From contig NW_006917101.1 of NCBI RefSeq assembly GCF_000516985.1, forward strand, positions 1,852,834 to 1,916,833: a stretch of 64,000 nt of DNA. The letters are read 5' to 3'. Within the stretch, counting starts at the first letter, position 1. Each line of letters starts with the position of its first letter. Shown here piece after piece: positions 37,879 to 49,060 of the stretch. Source of the DNA: Pestalotiopsis fici W106-1. Its lineage: Eukaryota > Ascomycota > Sordariomycetes > Amphisphaeriales > Sporocadaceae. The notes under the pieces are model-generated. The model saw nothing but the letters and a program-made list of their open reading frames with translations, made no database searches and was not told the DNA's origin. A program made the position numbers and the translations under genes.

Positions 37879-39102
37879 AATTGTAAGGGCCATGACCGTT
37901 AAAAAGTTTTTCTCATTTTTATATCTTTTAAATTCCATAATTTAAACAGAAGATTTAGAAACGGCCTGAGGCAACGCAAACGGTAAGTCGTCCTTGTCCA
38001 CATTGACGTCAAAATTGACATGTTGATTTCCGTCTTGATTTATTATTTGTTTTATTTTTTCTCTCTTCCTTTCTCCGTCTGGCAGGCCAGAGTGACATGG
38101 ACCCCCCCAGGCCTGGCCTTGCCTGGTTGGCCCGCATATGAGTGAGTTGTTCACTCACATGCAGTAGTCTCTGCCGCTACTCTGGAGTAGTATACCTTTT
38201 CAACCTCAGTTTAGACCTATACTTTTTCCCAAATGTCTGTTGAGAAAGTGGCTCTTGAGACAGCGAGGTTTTTTTGCCCCCTCCCCTTCGTTTTGGTATT
38301 GGTGTTTTTTTTTGTTGTCCGAGTATGAGTCGTGGGTTGTACGCTTGTCCACAGCCAACCATTTTGTGCTGCTCACACGTAAGGTGGCTATTTGGAATAA
38401 CAGCTCGAAAACAGCCTCAAACTTTATCCCCAGTTTGCCCTGAACACAGCAATCTCCATACTAGAGGTGACTTGATTATTTTGTCCCTGAATGATATCGT
38501 TCCGCGAGGGTCAAAATCACTAGGCTACCCTCAGCATCGGACTTCAAGTCTGGGATTCCTTTGATTTGCCCCTCCTCCTCTCGATGGAAATATTTGCGAA
38601 TGACAATGACATAGTGGTCTTAGAGGACCATTTCCCAAAACGATGAGTGAGCGAATCAGAGATGAATAAATTTGCTCACAGAAAGAAAAAAACACCCACC
38701 CGAGAGGTTGGTAGACCATCACTTGGTGGCGAGTCTTTATTGTTTCCAAGAACAAATTACATCATCGTGCACCCATGCCAATCAATCCCGTCTTCGCAGT
38801 CGATCTTGTCGAGACTGGAGAGCGGTCAAATTTTGTCATTTCCCGTGGCATGACTCGATTGCCTATTCTGGCTCACTTTTACTCCATAGTCGGGGGGGGA
38901 AAAGATTGTGGGAAGGCTATGGCTCGACTCAGACTCACTCGGCAAAGACCAAAAAAAATCACCACCCCTCATTAGCTGCATTCCAGGATAGGTTAATCAT
39001 GTATAGTCGCATAGCTGCAGAAAGATCTACAACCCAAGCCAAATTGACATGGAGAGGGGAAGGAGGAAAAGCCAAACACGAAGAGGAAACAAAGGACCAG
39101 CT

Positions 39103-39138
39103 TCTCCGGGAATCTTTGGATCTCCGGGAATCTTTGGA
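39103..39138. repeat. 18-bp perfect tandem duplication
   Basis: The unit TCTCCGGGAATCTTTGGA occurs twice head to tail without mismatch, suggesting a recent duplication. Confidence 0.9.
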
Positions 39139-40398
39139 TCTTCATTGCATTTTGCTACATCTTTATAGGAGAGAGACACGGCGCTGCTGCAACAATAGAT
39201 TACCTAGTACACAGCTTGCTTTCGTGCTTCACCTTATAGGTCAAAGGTGACGGCAACCCGGGGCGGGCCACTCACTCTCTTTTTCTTCCATCCCTGTTGT
39301 GTTTTGGGGGGAACGAGGCTACTTTACTCCCTTGTATCCAATTGGGGGATGGGATCTTTTTTTGGTCCTTATGAGCTCCCTCCAAAAAAAAAATCGTAGA
39401 TCATCCCCCAGCGTCAATGTTTCCGATTTGCTAGGAATTTGGAATGTGTATAATGCTGCAGATGGGGAATGTGTCAGCTGATGACATTTTTTCTCTGCGC
39501 TCTCTTTCGCACAAGGCAAAGATGATCGTCAGCTGTTTCAAAAGACATATATCTCGGAGCCTCGATTTCCGGCATCGAGGAGAATTGCCTCTGATAGATC
39601 CATTGTCCTGCTGTTTGTCTATGTGCGACAAGGGATCGTCGTCAGATGTCGAGTGTTACCGCAGTCCCCGGTGTTTCTCTCTAAGTCCTCTATCTTATCG
39701 GTGGTTCTCGGATGAGTTCTGTGATACTCTTTGCATCTTCAAACGTCATTTTCACCTCATCTCACATTATAGCCATGGGTGACCCCGACTCCATCCATGA
39801 TATCAAGGAATGAGCATCTCTTGCGGCCTTATTTGATGACACCTGACCGACTTTACAGTGTTTCTACATCAAGGTCGCTTAAAAAAGAAGTACAGTAACC
39901 GCAGAACGAGTGATTCCAGTTTTGGATGAGGGCCAAGAGCAAAGACAACAGCCTCAAAAGGAATTGAGATATAAGGCGAGATGTAATAGATTTAGGTAAG
40001 TATTCATCGACAAACATAATGTCACCAACTGGTACATCGTGTTTCTACAATGTTCTGAATGCGTGCGCATGTATCTACTATACATAGCTAGTTATATAAA
40101 GGCCCGTCTTTCGTGAGAGTGCCCCGATCGAGTTTCAAAGACTTAGGGTACCTTACCTATTGCGAGCAGATGTCAAGATATTCTAAGTGCCATAGTTTGG
40201 AATTTCTTCAGGAAACAGAACCTTGCTAATCTAGCAACGCGGACCTCGAGGTAATGCCCGTCGAGTGTTAATCAATCTGCATGCGAACAATGCAATGAGT
40301 TGTGTTGTTATTATGATATTAAAAAACACAAAAAGAAAGAAAAGAAAGAAAAAGGCTGACGACATAAAATAGTCCCGCTTCTGTCATCCAGCCCTCTC

Positions 40399-40890
40399 TC
40401 ATGACAACGGAAATTGGAGAATGTGCAAGCCGTTGCACGCAATCTTGAAATGGCAATAGTCCAAAGTTTGGCATGTGGTGGCCAGAACGGCGAGCGCTGC
40501 CAATGCATTTGTCTGAATCTCGGCCAATCTTTCTGAAAAATCAAACTCAACCTCATGCACGTAGTTCTGATAAGATGGCCCACGGCGGGAAACTCGGGGC
40601 TGTTCAGACGAGCAGGTCTTCCTATGGTTTGTAAACACGGGTTTCTACGTTGTCCCGAAACACACGAGGAATGGCTCTTTCAAGTTGGACCAGGCGGGAC
40701 TGTTCGTGGATCTGGTTATTCAAATCACTGGTCACTGAGCTGAGCTGCCCAAGGACCGTCAACTCCGATCCAACTGATCAGGCCCATACCAGCGTCCTTT
40801 GGGGAGCATCCCGCTCCTTACATGATTGTATTGCATCCAAATGGGATGTCTTCAGCACAACAGACGGTAAGCGCGTGATAATATCTTCAT
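40399..40890 (-). pseudogene. Possible gene relic on the minus strand
   Basis: Minus-strand sequence has protein-like character in two frames. The upstream part (about 40890-40640) reads through TVLGQLSSVTSDLNNQIHEQ and LVQLERAIPRVFRDNV, an amphipathic helical pattern, but is broken by three in-frame stops. After a frame change near 40640 the downstream part (to 40399) includes VHEVEFDFSERLAEIQTNAL, also helical. No family was recognised. The plus strand is open over part of the same interval, so the call depends on composition only. Confidence 0.28.
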
Positions 40891-43800
40891 GTCCTTGGGG
40901 GCCCTCTCACGTGATGCCTAAGCCACGTCCGCTGTGTCGTGGACGCACAAGGCATAAAGCGACTTACAAGACCAGACATGCAAACTTGACGCAACTACTC
41001 CCGAGGGTTCCCGCCGGAATACCAGGACATCCTTGCCGAAACATTTCCTTGCGGGAAATCCACTGATGTAGTTAAGTATAAAAGCTGAGCACAAGAATCG
41101 CATCAGATACCAACATCTGCTTCCAAGAATCAAGCATGGAGTCATGCACCATTGTCAATCTTGTAGCCTGACTATTTGGCATGTACCTAGCGAGGAAAAC
41201 GGTAATCTTGAGCCAAGTGTTCTTCTCATCAGTCGATTATAACAAGTCGCGGGTGGTTATGCTGTGCCAAGTCTAATAGATGTCGTCGTATAGACATATA
41301 ATTATTGAGGAATATATATTCACCACTAGGGGAAATGGTCAGCGGTGGTTGGATGTTCAGCCAACGCGGTCTTCTCTGAACCATTGAGGCCGCGCAGGAT
41401 CTGACTTCGGATGTTATTCCAGCTGAGTGACAGTGAAATGATCGTGATCACTTCTTCCCGTACCAGAATCGAATTTGCCAGCATGGGATTGTCTCAAAGA
41501 CGACTCCATTCATAATCAAGCTATTTTAGTGGCAGATGAGGGTCTGGCCGAAGCACTTTGACCAGATCTCTTACAGAGGAAAGAGGAGGGAAAATGCTCA
41601 AGTTGGTTCAACGCCGGTAACGCTTCCCTCTAGTTGATCTTGTGTCAGGAAATTGTATGCTCGGCCGAGCGACGCTTTGAAATGTTGAGCCAGCGACACT
41701 GGCTCGCGGAGCAAGTCATGACCATCACACAAACAAAGAAAGCTCCCCACGTGGTAGACTATAGACGGGCAAACACCGACCTGCAATTTGATCGACGGGG
41801 TGTGAGGGACTCTGCAGTAAGTCGCTTGCCAGCTAATCTTTGGGCCCTTTTGTATTTTTTCCCTGTCTGCGCCCTCTCGTTGCGAAGAACTACTGGTATG
41901 AGCACCATAGATGTAGCCCCGAATATGACAAAAGTTTGACGAGTTCTGCAGCATTTTTAAACTGGATTACACCTTTTGTTCCTCATCACGCTGGCCTGAA
42001 AGGTCGCAGAAAATTTTTCAGCCAGAAGCGCTTTTCAAAAAACGACACGTACTGTATACAAACATATAACCCAGAAATAAGGTGGCAAGATTGAGAAAGA
42101 AAATCCTATGATTTTATATAAACTTCCAAGACGTCAGAGAATTGTGGTGACAACATTGACACCACTGTGTCTTGCATCGCTATCAAGCATGTTTTACGAC
42201 GTGCCCACGAAGACTCAGATTCACGGATTGTGGGTAATTCGAGATTGTCTATCTGCAAGAGCCTAGGTGTTATAAGCTGGCTAAGTTTTCCGTTATGATC
42301 CATCTGATAACGAATTTCCAGCTAACCGTATTTAAAGCCTTGTATACCTCAGTTGCGAGCCGGGTCACAATGTATCAAGTAGAGCCTGTGAATATATGCT
42401 GCAAGGGTGGACATAGATTCCTGTGATGATGAGGCGAAGACAGAGAATATTATCCCAGAATGGAAGCCAATCATCTTTTGCCCTGGGAAGGCTTTCAACA
42501 GCTCTGCCTTTTTTTTCTTCGTCTTTCTCAGTTTTCTAGTTAGTTCGTGTTCTTTAAAAAGCAAATAAATTCTTCGCTCACCATCTCATGAAAATTTGAC
42601 TGATTCTCATCAAGGTCCATCGTGTCTTGCAGACGTCATGGATATGCTCTTTTATCAGCTGCTTACTTTAATGCTCAAGACTGATCCTCTTGGCGATTGA
42701 ATCTTCAGCGTTAAGGTCAACTTTGGGTGTACTCTGGCTAGACATGTCTGCGACATGTGGTTGATCGCTCAGCCTAGCCACTAGAATGGAAAACGTCCGG
42801 AAGAGTCGAGTGTGCTACTATCATATCACTTGTCTTTTCTCCAGTGCTACAGGAGTCCATGATTGGAGTAGGTCTATGTATTCGACTTCCATGAATATGG
42901 ATGATGGTTTAGTCCCTGTCTTGGACGACGTTGAATATGTAAAAGGAACATATTGATACTGAACGGCAAAGGAGGAACACACGAGGCCATGGAAGGCGGA
43001 TTTTTCAAGTCGATGGTTGATGTTAGCTTGTCTAAATAAAGAAAATATTGGGCACTGGAGTAGGAGTAGGCACTGGTTTGAGGATCCTGTACCTGGCTTG
43101 ATTCCTGTCAGCGGACGAATCGCGCTTTTAGTATAGCAATAAATCATGAATAAACCGAGTTCTGTATCATCTGTGAATACGTCCAAAGTGCCTCGCACAT
43201 TTGAGTCATGAACAGTGATGGGTATCTACTGATCATGTCAAAAAAGGAAAAAGAAAAGCTCGACATTGGTGGCGCCTACATTGATATTGCCGTGCCATGA
43301 TGCCAGTCGCCGCCCTGGATCGAAATGTAACCGAAACACTGCATACCCTGCAGATAGCCGGGCTGTATCTGCAGCAACGCACGCGAGCAATGACTGGACC
43401 AAGCAAGTCTAGGCAAAAAAAAACAAAAAAAGACCCCAGTGGGTAATCATCGTGTTTGGCATTATACAGATTGGTTGCAAAGCACATGCTACGTATCATG
43501 ATTGACGCGGATATATATCCATGTGGCAAGAACACAAGTATTTCCATAGTCGAAATGGGTATTGTGCACTGAAAGCTAAAGAAAGCAACACAGTTCAATA
43601 TCGCAACCGAGCGGAACTGCTTTCATTCATGATTGATTCGTGCAACCCCAACATTCGGAAATTGTCCGCTCGCCTCTAGTCGTTGCACAAGCCTGCCTGC
43701 CGTTCGCAGCAGCAGGCGTCTCGAGAGTTAAATTTTGATGATTGTGCGGAAAAGTCAATATGTGAAGCAACCCCAAGGTACGGATGGACGGGTTGAGATC

Positions 43801-46800
43801 GACAAATGTGAATTGGTGAGGGGAATATTTCCCGATAATCTCGGTTCGCAGCGTTAGAGTTTGAGATTGACAGCTTCCGCGGGTCTCCCAATTGATTTCT
43901 TATTTCCATTTTATTCACTTGGTTGCATTTTCCTTCTCCTCCGGAATTGCTGTGCAGCCTCTTCATACGTGCAGCCGTAATAATGCCGTAAGTAGTCATA
44001 TCTGTTGTTCGTCTGGATTGCATGTCGAGGTCTTGAGGGTGCAGTTTACACAGGCTGATATTGCATCAATATTTGGGATCCGAGAGCATACGCCTACCTG
44101 CTTGATACCTCTTGCATGTATAGCAGTAAGGCAATCCAATCAGTGCCACGGGTCCGCAATGTAACAATTGTCAATGTGCTGACTTGCATTGGCAGGAGGA
44201 ATAGTGAAGGAAATGGCTGTAATCAATCTCGGAAGTCCTGGAGGGTGGAATGCCAGGCAGGTGCCGAGTAGGTTTATCTGCGTGACGCGTCGATGGGCTA
44301 TGCGCCTCGTCACAAGGTTATTCACTTCAGTTCTGTCCGAACCACGTTTTTTTCAAGTCTCATGGGGGCGGGCAGTACTGGCAGCATGGTTGGAAAGCAT
44401 CTGATAACCCCGCGTTTGGTGATGGATGGGACGAATGAGCGTTTTCATGGGCAATGCAAGACTCTCAGATCAGACAAGAATAGAGAGAGTTCAATGGGAG
44501 GAGTCGTGCCCACACGCGCACCCGCGGGCGCTGGGTAGGTTCTTATAATAAGCGTTTTTTTACTTTGCACATGTCGAACCAATGCAAGCAGCACTTTTGT
44601 CTTTCTGGCGGTGAAATAATCGCGACATAAACTTGCATAGGCGAGCATGGTTCTCCTATTATTGCGTGGATCGCCAATTCCAATAGTTTTGGGGTATATG
44701 AACACCATCTGGTCGATGCGCAGTTTAGGCGGTGGAGGAACTCCATGATTCAGAAGCCCTCGGCCCCTTGGCCCCTTGCAAGTTGGCCTTCGAGAAGCGT
44801 TCGTTTTTTTCTTCTGTGCATTCAACCCGACCGCTCTGTGGCCATGGCGGCATGACGAGATTTTTTTCTCCCCTTCACATTCTGCCGGTCTCATCCTTTT
44901 CTCTGGACGGGAAGGTTGTCATGATTCTGAGACGGTCCGTGATTGGGTGTCAATGGCCCGGGTCTCATCTTGCGATCTTCCATTCGGGGCAAGTTGACAT
45001 GTTTCAAACAGAGAACAGTCCTGGCTGCAAACAGTTGGAAAAGAGACACGCCCTGAAAGAAGCTCGTCTGTGCCAAGCGGATTGAGCGGGGTGGACATGC
45101 CTTTGAATGCCTCGGCCGGGCCTGTTGGCAACGGACCTGTAGGCTGTTGCTAGGGTTGCTGGGCCAGCAGAGAAGTTTGAAGAAACTCTAGATCCCAGCA
45201 GAGTTCATTATCGCTGGAGACGAACGTACTGGCGCAAAATTTAGTACGACCTAGAATGGAGACAGGTTCACTGCAGCAAGACCCGCGTCTCTATTGACAT
45301 TTCTGATGGATACCGTCCAAGCCGATCCCAATACCTTTGCATATATTCCCGCATACTAGAAACCAACCAGGTGCCATCTAATGGTATGCGACGAGACTTG
45401 ATACGGGAGAGTGCCCAAATGAATGTCATTATACTCTGAGAATAATAGGCTTGTTGGGCAGCATCAATGTGATTTTTATTAGAGAGAGACACACTCAATT
45501 AGAATTTCAGTTGACTAGTCCCGATTGTTCCCCAGACGATATCTCCAGATCTTCATTGGTGGCTTGCAGCCTGCAGCTGGTTTGGACGTACCTTTCGCTT
45601 AGGGCCAACCCAAAAGCCTCGCAGACTCTCACTATCTCTTGGCCAATTGGCCTGGCTCCGAGGTGTTTCTCTCTGATGGCTTGTTCCCACCGCCAATAGT
45701 GGGCGGGCCGGACCCATGGTGTTCTTGATTGGACACTGGCCGGCCAACGTTTCCCCTCATCCCGAAGGAAGCTCACTGATCCGCCTGTGATCAATGTTCA
45801 AAACGATTGACCCCAGTCGACTTCTTATCCAACCACATGAATCAACTGGACTGACTGGGACAGGTGAGAGGGAACGGTCACCGTCAGACTGAACTGCTGA
45901 TGAAAGAGGCACAGATCTTGTTATTGTTGGCCACTAATAAAACAATTCCAGAAAACAAAACTAATGGAATAATCCCCAATATTCATCAGCAATCAGGGAA
46001 TGAAATGCTGCTGCGCCTTCTTTTCGCCTCTCGCCCCCCCTCTGCCCCTCATTCCCATCTCAATCTCAACGGCGCCCGCCGCTGAAAGCTGAAAAGTACG
46101 TAGAAAAGCGAGAAGAGAGAGAGGGAGGGAGGGGCAAATGAGGCTGAACCTTGGACTTGTCATCCTTCCAGGCGACATTGCGCAGCATCAACGTACGTAC
46201 TGTAAGTACCATGTGCAAGGTAGGCAAGTTGGGATATTGGAGTGCGTGCGTGTGTTAAACTGCCACATGTCCGTCGGTGGTTGACATGCGAAGTCAGTTT
46301 TGTTTTTCTTGCGTGCGCATTGTCTAGATGTGTGTTGCATGTATGTACCATGTGTATGATGTGCTAGACTATTATAGCTTTGTCTCTATCTCTCTGCCTT
46401 GGTTATTGATTGATCTCATAATACCTTGCTACTACCTAGACACGGAATAACTTGATTTTTTTTTGGATCTATCTGACTACTGCTTTTACTACCTACCTTG
46501 GTTCGCTGGCCGGACAAAGACGTGGTGAGACTCGGAAGTGAAGGAAATAGATCCATCTAATCTAGGCCCGTCTTATGTCGTGCGTGCTGTGCCTCCTCAT
46601 CGCACCCAGAACAGAAGACGACCGGAAGCCATAACTCGTGAGCCCCGGTCTGGCTGGCGCACTTTTTTTCTTTTAACCCCATTCCCATTCTTGTCAGACG
46701 GTCGAACCCCCGTTTCGTTATCGTCGTCGGTTTCCCCTCTTCTTTGCATTTCCCACTTTGGTCCCTCTCTCTCACTCACTCGCTCACACACACACACACA

Positions 46801-47464
46801 CTCGCTCGCCCGCTCGTTGGCTCACAAAATAAAACCACAAAAAAACCGCTAGACACCGCCATACCTCCGCCTCCCGGGGGCATTCGTAATCTCCCCATCA
46901 CCACCTGCCAACTCCACACCTGCCGCGCTCCCGATCGCTAGCTGCCCCAAACTCGGCCTGGTCAATAGACTTGCTTCGATCATTGTCAATCTCTCGCCGT
47001 TCCCCCTGGCGTCTAGAATGTGATCGTACCTGTCGCGACTCCCTGTCCTGTCCTTTTTCCCTCGGTGTGATCACCATACACCGCTAATAAAGGTCCCCTT
47101 TTTCAATCGTGTAGAATCGATCGGGATCTCGGGGCTCCCAAACCGAAGTCCGAATAGAAAGAGGGAGGACCCGTCTCATCTACTTACCCTGCTCGCTTGC
47201 TGTCATCCCCAGATTTGTGTTTCCAATGTCTATGTCTAGGTGATACAGGACGGCCATCACGAGCCTGTTCATCCTTCTCTATTCCCTTTACCCCCCCTCC
47301 CCAATCTTTCCAAATCTTTCCGCCAGCAAGAATATCGAATATCGAAAGACAAAGGAAAAACACAAATACGTTACTAGGACCCCGGCGAGTGATTTAAGTG
47401 ATTATTTTATATACTACGACCATTTATTGGCCCTGGTGGTTATGAAGTCTGGTCACGACCAAAT
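40891..47464. other. 6.6-kb gene-free region
   Basis: No supported gene. 41.2-43.2 kb is AT-richer than the surroundings. Short minus-strand frames at 45268-45498 and 45507-45794 have somewhat protein-like residues but no recognisable family and no splice link. From about 46.4 kb the plus strand becomes CT-rich with a CA repeat at 46786-46802, then pyrimidine-rich to the next ATG. This is probably the promoter and long 5' leader of the gene starting at 47465. Confidence 0.4.
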
Positions 47465-49060
47465 ATGACGTCCTTTCAACCTCTCGGCGCGCTGAGGTCG
47501 TTGTCGAATGATAGTGAAAAATTTGGAAAGTCAAAACACAAGGTTGTCAAGCCTATACTCAAAAAGCTGTCGCATTCGGAAAAGAACTCGATAGACCTGG
47601 ATCGAGGATGGGACGAGCAGGAGGTGCCATATCGGAGCGATCCATGGGGAGCAGGTGACTACGAGGCGGGAGGAAGAACGTCCAAGGACATAAGTTTTGG
47701 CTACTCTGAGGCATCAGTGGTTGGTGTGAGCGGCGGACGACGCAGCTATCACCACTCGCGGTCCATCAGCGGCAACAGTTATGTTTCGGTTGCGACGTCG
47801 GGCAGCGGGAGCGCCCTGGGACTTGGAATTGGCTCTCGCACTGGCACGACGTTTGTGCACCCATTCCAGCAGACGCCGCGCACTGCGACCCCTCCTCTGT
47901 CGTACGCAAACTCGCTGGTCTCGTTTTCTGCCGACCGTGACTGCTCGCCAACGATTACAGAGGACGATGACAGCTACAGCGTCAACAATCAACCCGCCGC
48001 CAGCAATATTAGCTTGCGCAACCAGAAAAACAGCACCAGCAATAGTACTGCTGCTACCCCTACCACCACTACTACTACCACCACCACTGGTAGCAGCAGC
48101 AACAACGACAGCACCAGCAAAAGCAAATCGAGGAGTAGCACAAACAGCAATGGCAGCTACCAATCTGCCACCCACCAACAATCTCGCCCCTCTCTGACAA
48201 ACCCAAGCACTCAATCACAACCAAGCCTCAGCGACTCCAGCGCCCGCCCCAGCCGACCATCGCTGCACAGTCAGCGAACCTCCTCCTACACCGATACGCC
48301 CAAGTCGCAAACGTCACTGCGCATCAGTACGGGCATACGATCCGCATCGACAACACCGGCACAATCCTCGCGCCTCGCCAATGTATCCAGCCGCTCCGAC
48401 CTCCAATCGTATCTTGCAGAGGAGTCTTCGAGCTCTTCGACAACACGCGCGCCAACCCTCCGTTCCGTTGCATCCCCGACCAGCCCGATAGCCTCCATGT
48501 CGCCCTTTTCGAGAACCTCGCTGGACGGCTTCCCTCGCCTGCGGGCCAAGTCCGACCTCGACACAGCAACTCGGGCAGATCACGTCCGCGAGGCACGCAA
48601 GAAGATACAGGCCAAGCAAATGGCCAAGGAGGAAAAGTACGCACGCCAGGAGATTAAGCAGCGAGAGCGTGCCGATAACAAGCGTGCTCAAGAAGCAGAG
48701 AAGCGAGCAGCTGCTCTCCAAAAGGAGAGAGAGGCGGCCAAGCGGCAAGAGGAGATTGCTGCGCTGGCAGAGGCCATGCCGCAAAAGACCAAGCACAACA
48801 GAAAGATTAGCAACAATAGCAGCGGACGACCGAGTACGTCGCAAAGACGACAGACTTTTGAGTCGGAAAAGGGCACGCGCAATAACTATAGCGCTACCGA
48901 GACAAACAGTACAGCTGCTTTTGACGACGAGACTGGAAATGCTCGCCACGTCTCATTCCAGTCGACCAGACGCTCCAATACCGCCAAGCGGAAAACCCAC
49001 GGTGCCTGGACTGCTTTCATTCTCTGGCTTAGAACCCGGCTTCTTCGCATGAGCAACTAG
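47465..49060 (+). CDS. Conserved Ser/Thr-rich coiled-coil fungal protein, function unknown
   Basis: Intact single-exon gene of 531 residues. The N-terminal 200 residues include short ordered-looking motifs (VKPILKKLSHSEKNSIDLDRGWDEQE and HPFQQTPRTATPPLSYANSL, the latter around residues 136-155) ending in an acidic TEDDD. Residues about 195-340 are low complexity, with a poly-Thr tract encoded by ACC/ACT repeats and many Ser. A charged coiled-coil follows at about 370-440, rich in Glu/Lys/Arg/Ala. The last 20 residues (GAWTAFILWLRTRLL) are hydrophobic and basic and could be a membrane-associating amphipathic helix. No catalytic domain is visible. The composition fits a polarity, septal or scaffold protein, but that is inference. 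An opposite-strand open frame exists over the repeat tract and is a compositional shadow. Confidence 0.85.
   Translation: MTSFQPLGALRSLSNDSEKFGKSKHKVVKPILKKLSHSEKNSIDLDRGWDEQEVPYRSDPWGAGDYEAGGRTSKDISFGYSEASVVGVSGGRRSYHHSRSISGNSYVSVATSGSGSALGLGIGSRTGTTFVHPFQQTPRTATPPLSYANSLVSFSADRDCSPTITEDDDSYSVNNQPAASNISLRNQKNSTSNSTAATPTTTTTTTTTGSSSNNDSTSKSKSRSSTNSNGSYQSATHQQSRPSLTNPSTQSQPSLSDSSARPSRPSLHSQRTSSYTDTPKSQTSLRISTGIRSASTTPAQSSRLANVSSRSDLQSYLAEESSSSSTTRAPTLRSVASPTSPIASMSPFSRTSLDGFPRLRAKSDLDTATRADHVREARKKIQAKQMAKEEKYARQEIKQRERADNKRAQEAEKRAAALQKEREAAKRQEEIAALAEAMPQKTKHNRKISNNSSGRPSTSQRRQTFESEKGTRNNYSATETNSTAAFDDETGNARHVSFQSTRRSNTAKRKTHGAWTAFILWLRTRLLRMSN
48056..48100 (+). repeat. ACC/ACT codon repeat encoding poly-Thr
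   Basis: Trinucleotide repeat inside the 47465-49060 gene encoding about nine consecutive threonines. Likely length-variable between strains. Confidence 0.8.

Larger units (their letters stand above)
27376..40380. other. 13-kb gene-free region upstream of the GT2 gene
   Basis: The first kilobase presumably holds the GT2 promoter. I found no frame with protein family features across the rest. The longest open frames (181 codons at 36661-37206, 169 at 33443-33952, 192 at 38672-39250) have random-looking composition. TACCTA/TAGGTA clusters occur at 28.53-28.70, 30.10-30.14, 31.20-31.24 and 31.85-31.87 kb, and trinucleotide/tetranucleotide repeats at 34.57, 34.68 and 37.85 kb. Many poly-T and poly-A runs are present. 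Base composition is close to that of the other intergenic regions, so this is not an obviously RIP-mutated AT island. Confidence 0.4.

Noticed and set aside
38672..39250. 192-codon plus-strand open frame
   Set aside because: Contains the 18-bp tandem duplication and purine-rich runs; no protein-like pattern.
45268..45794. Two adjacent minus-strand frames (76 and 95 codons)
   Set aside because: Mildly protein-like, but not in one frame, with no splice signals joining them and no known motif.
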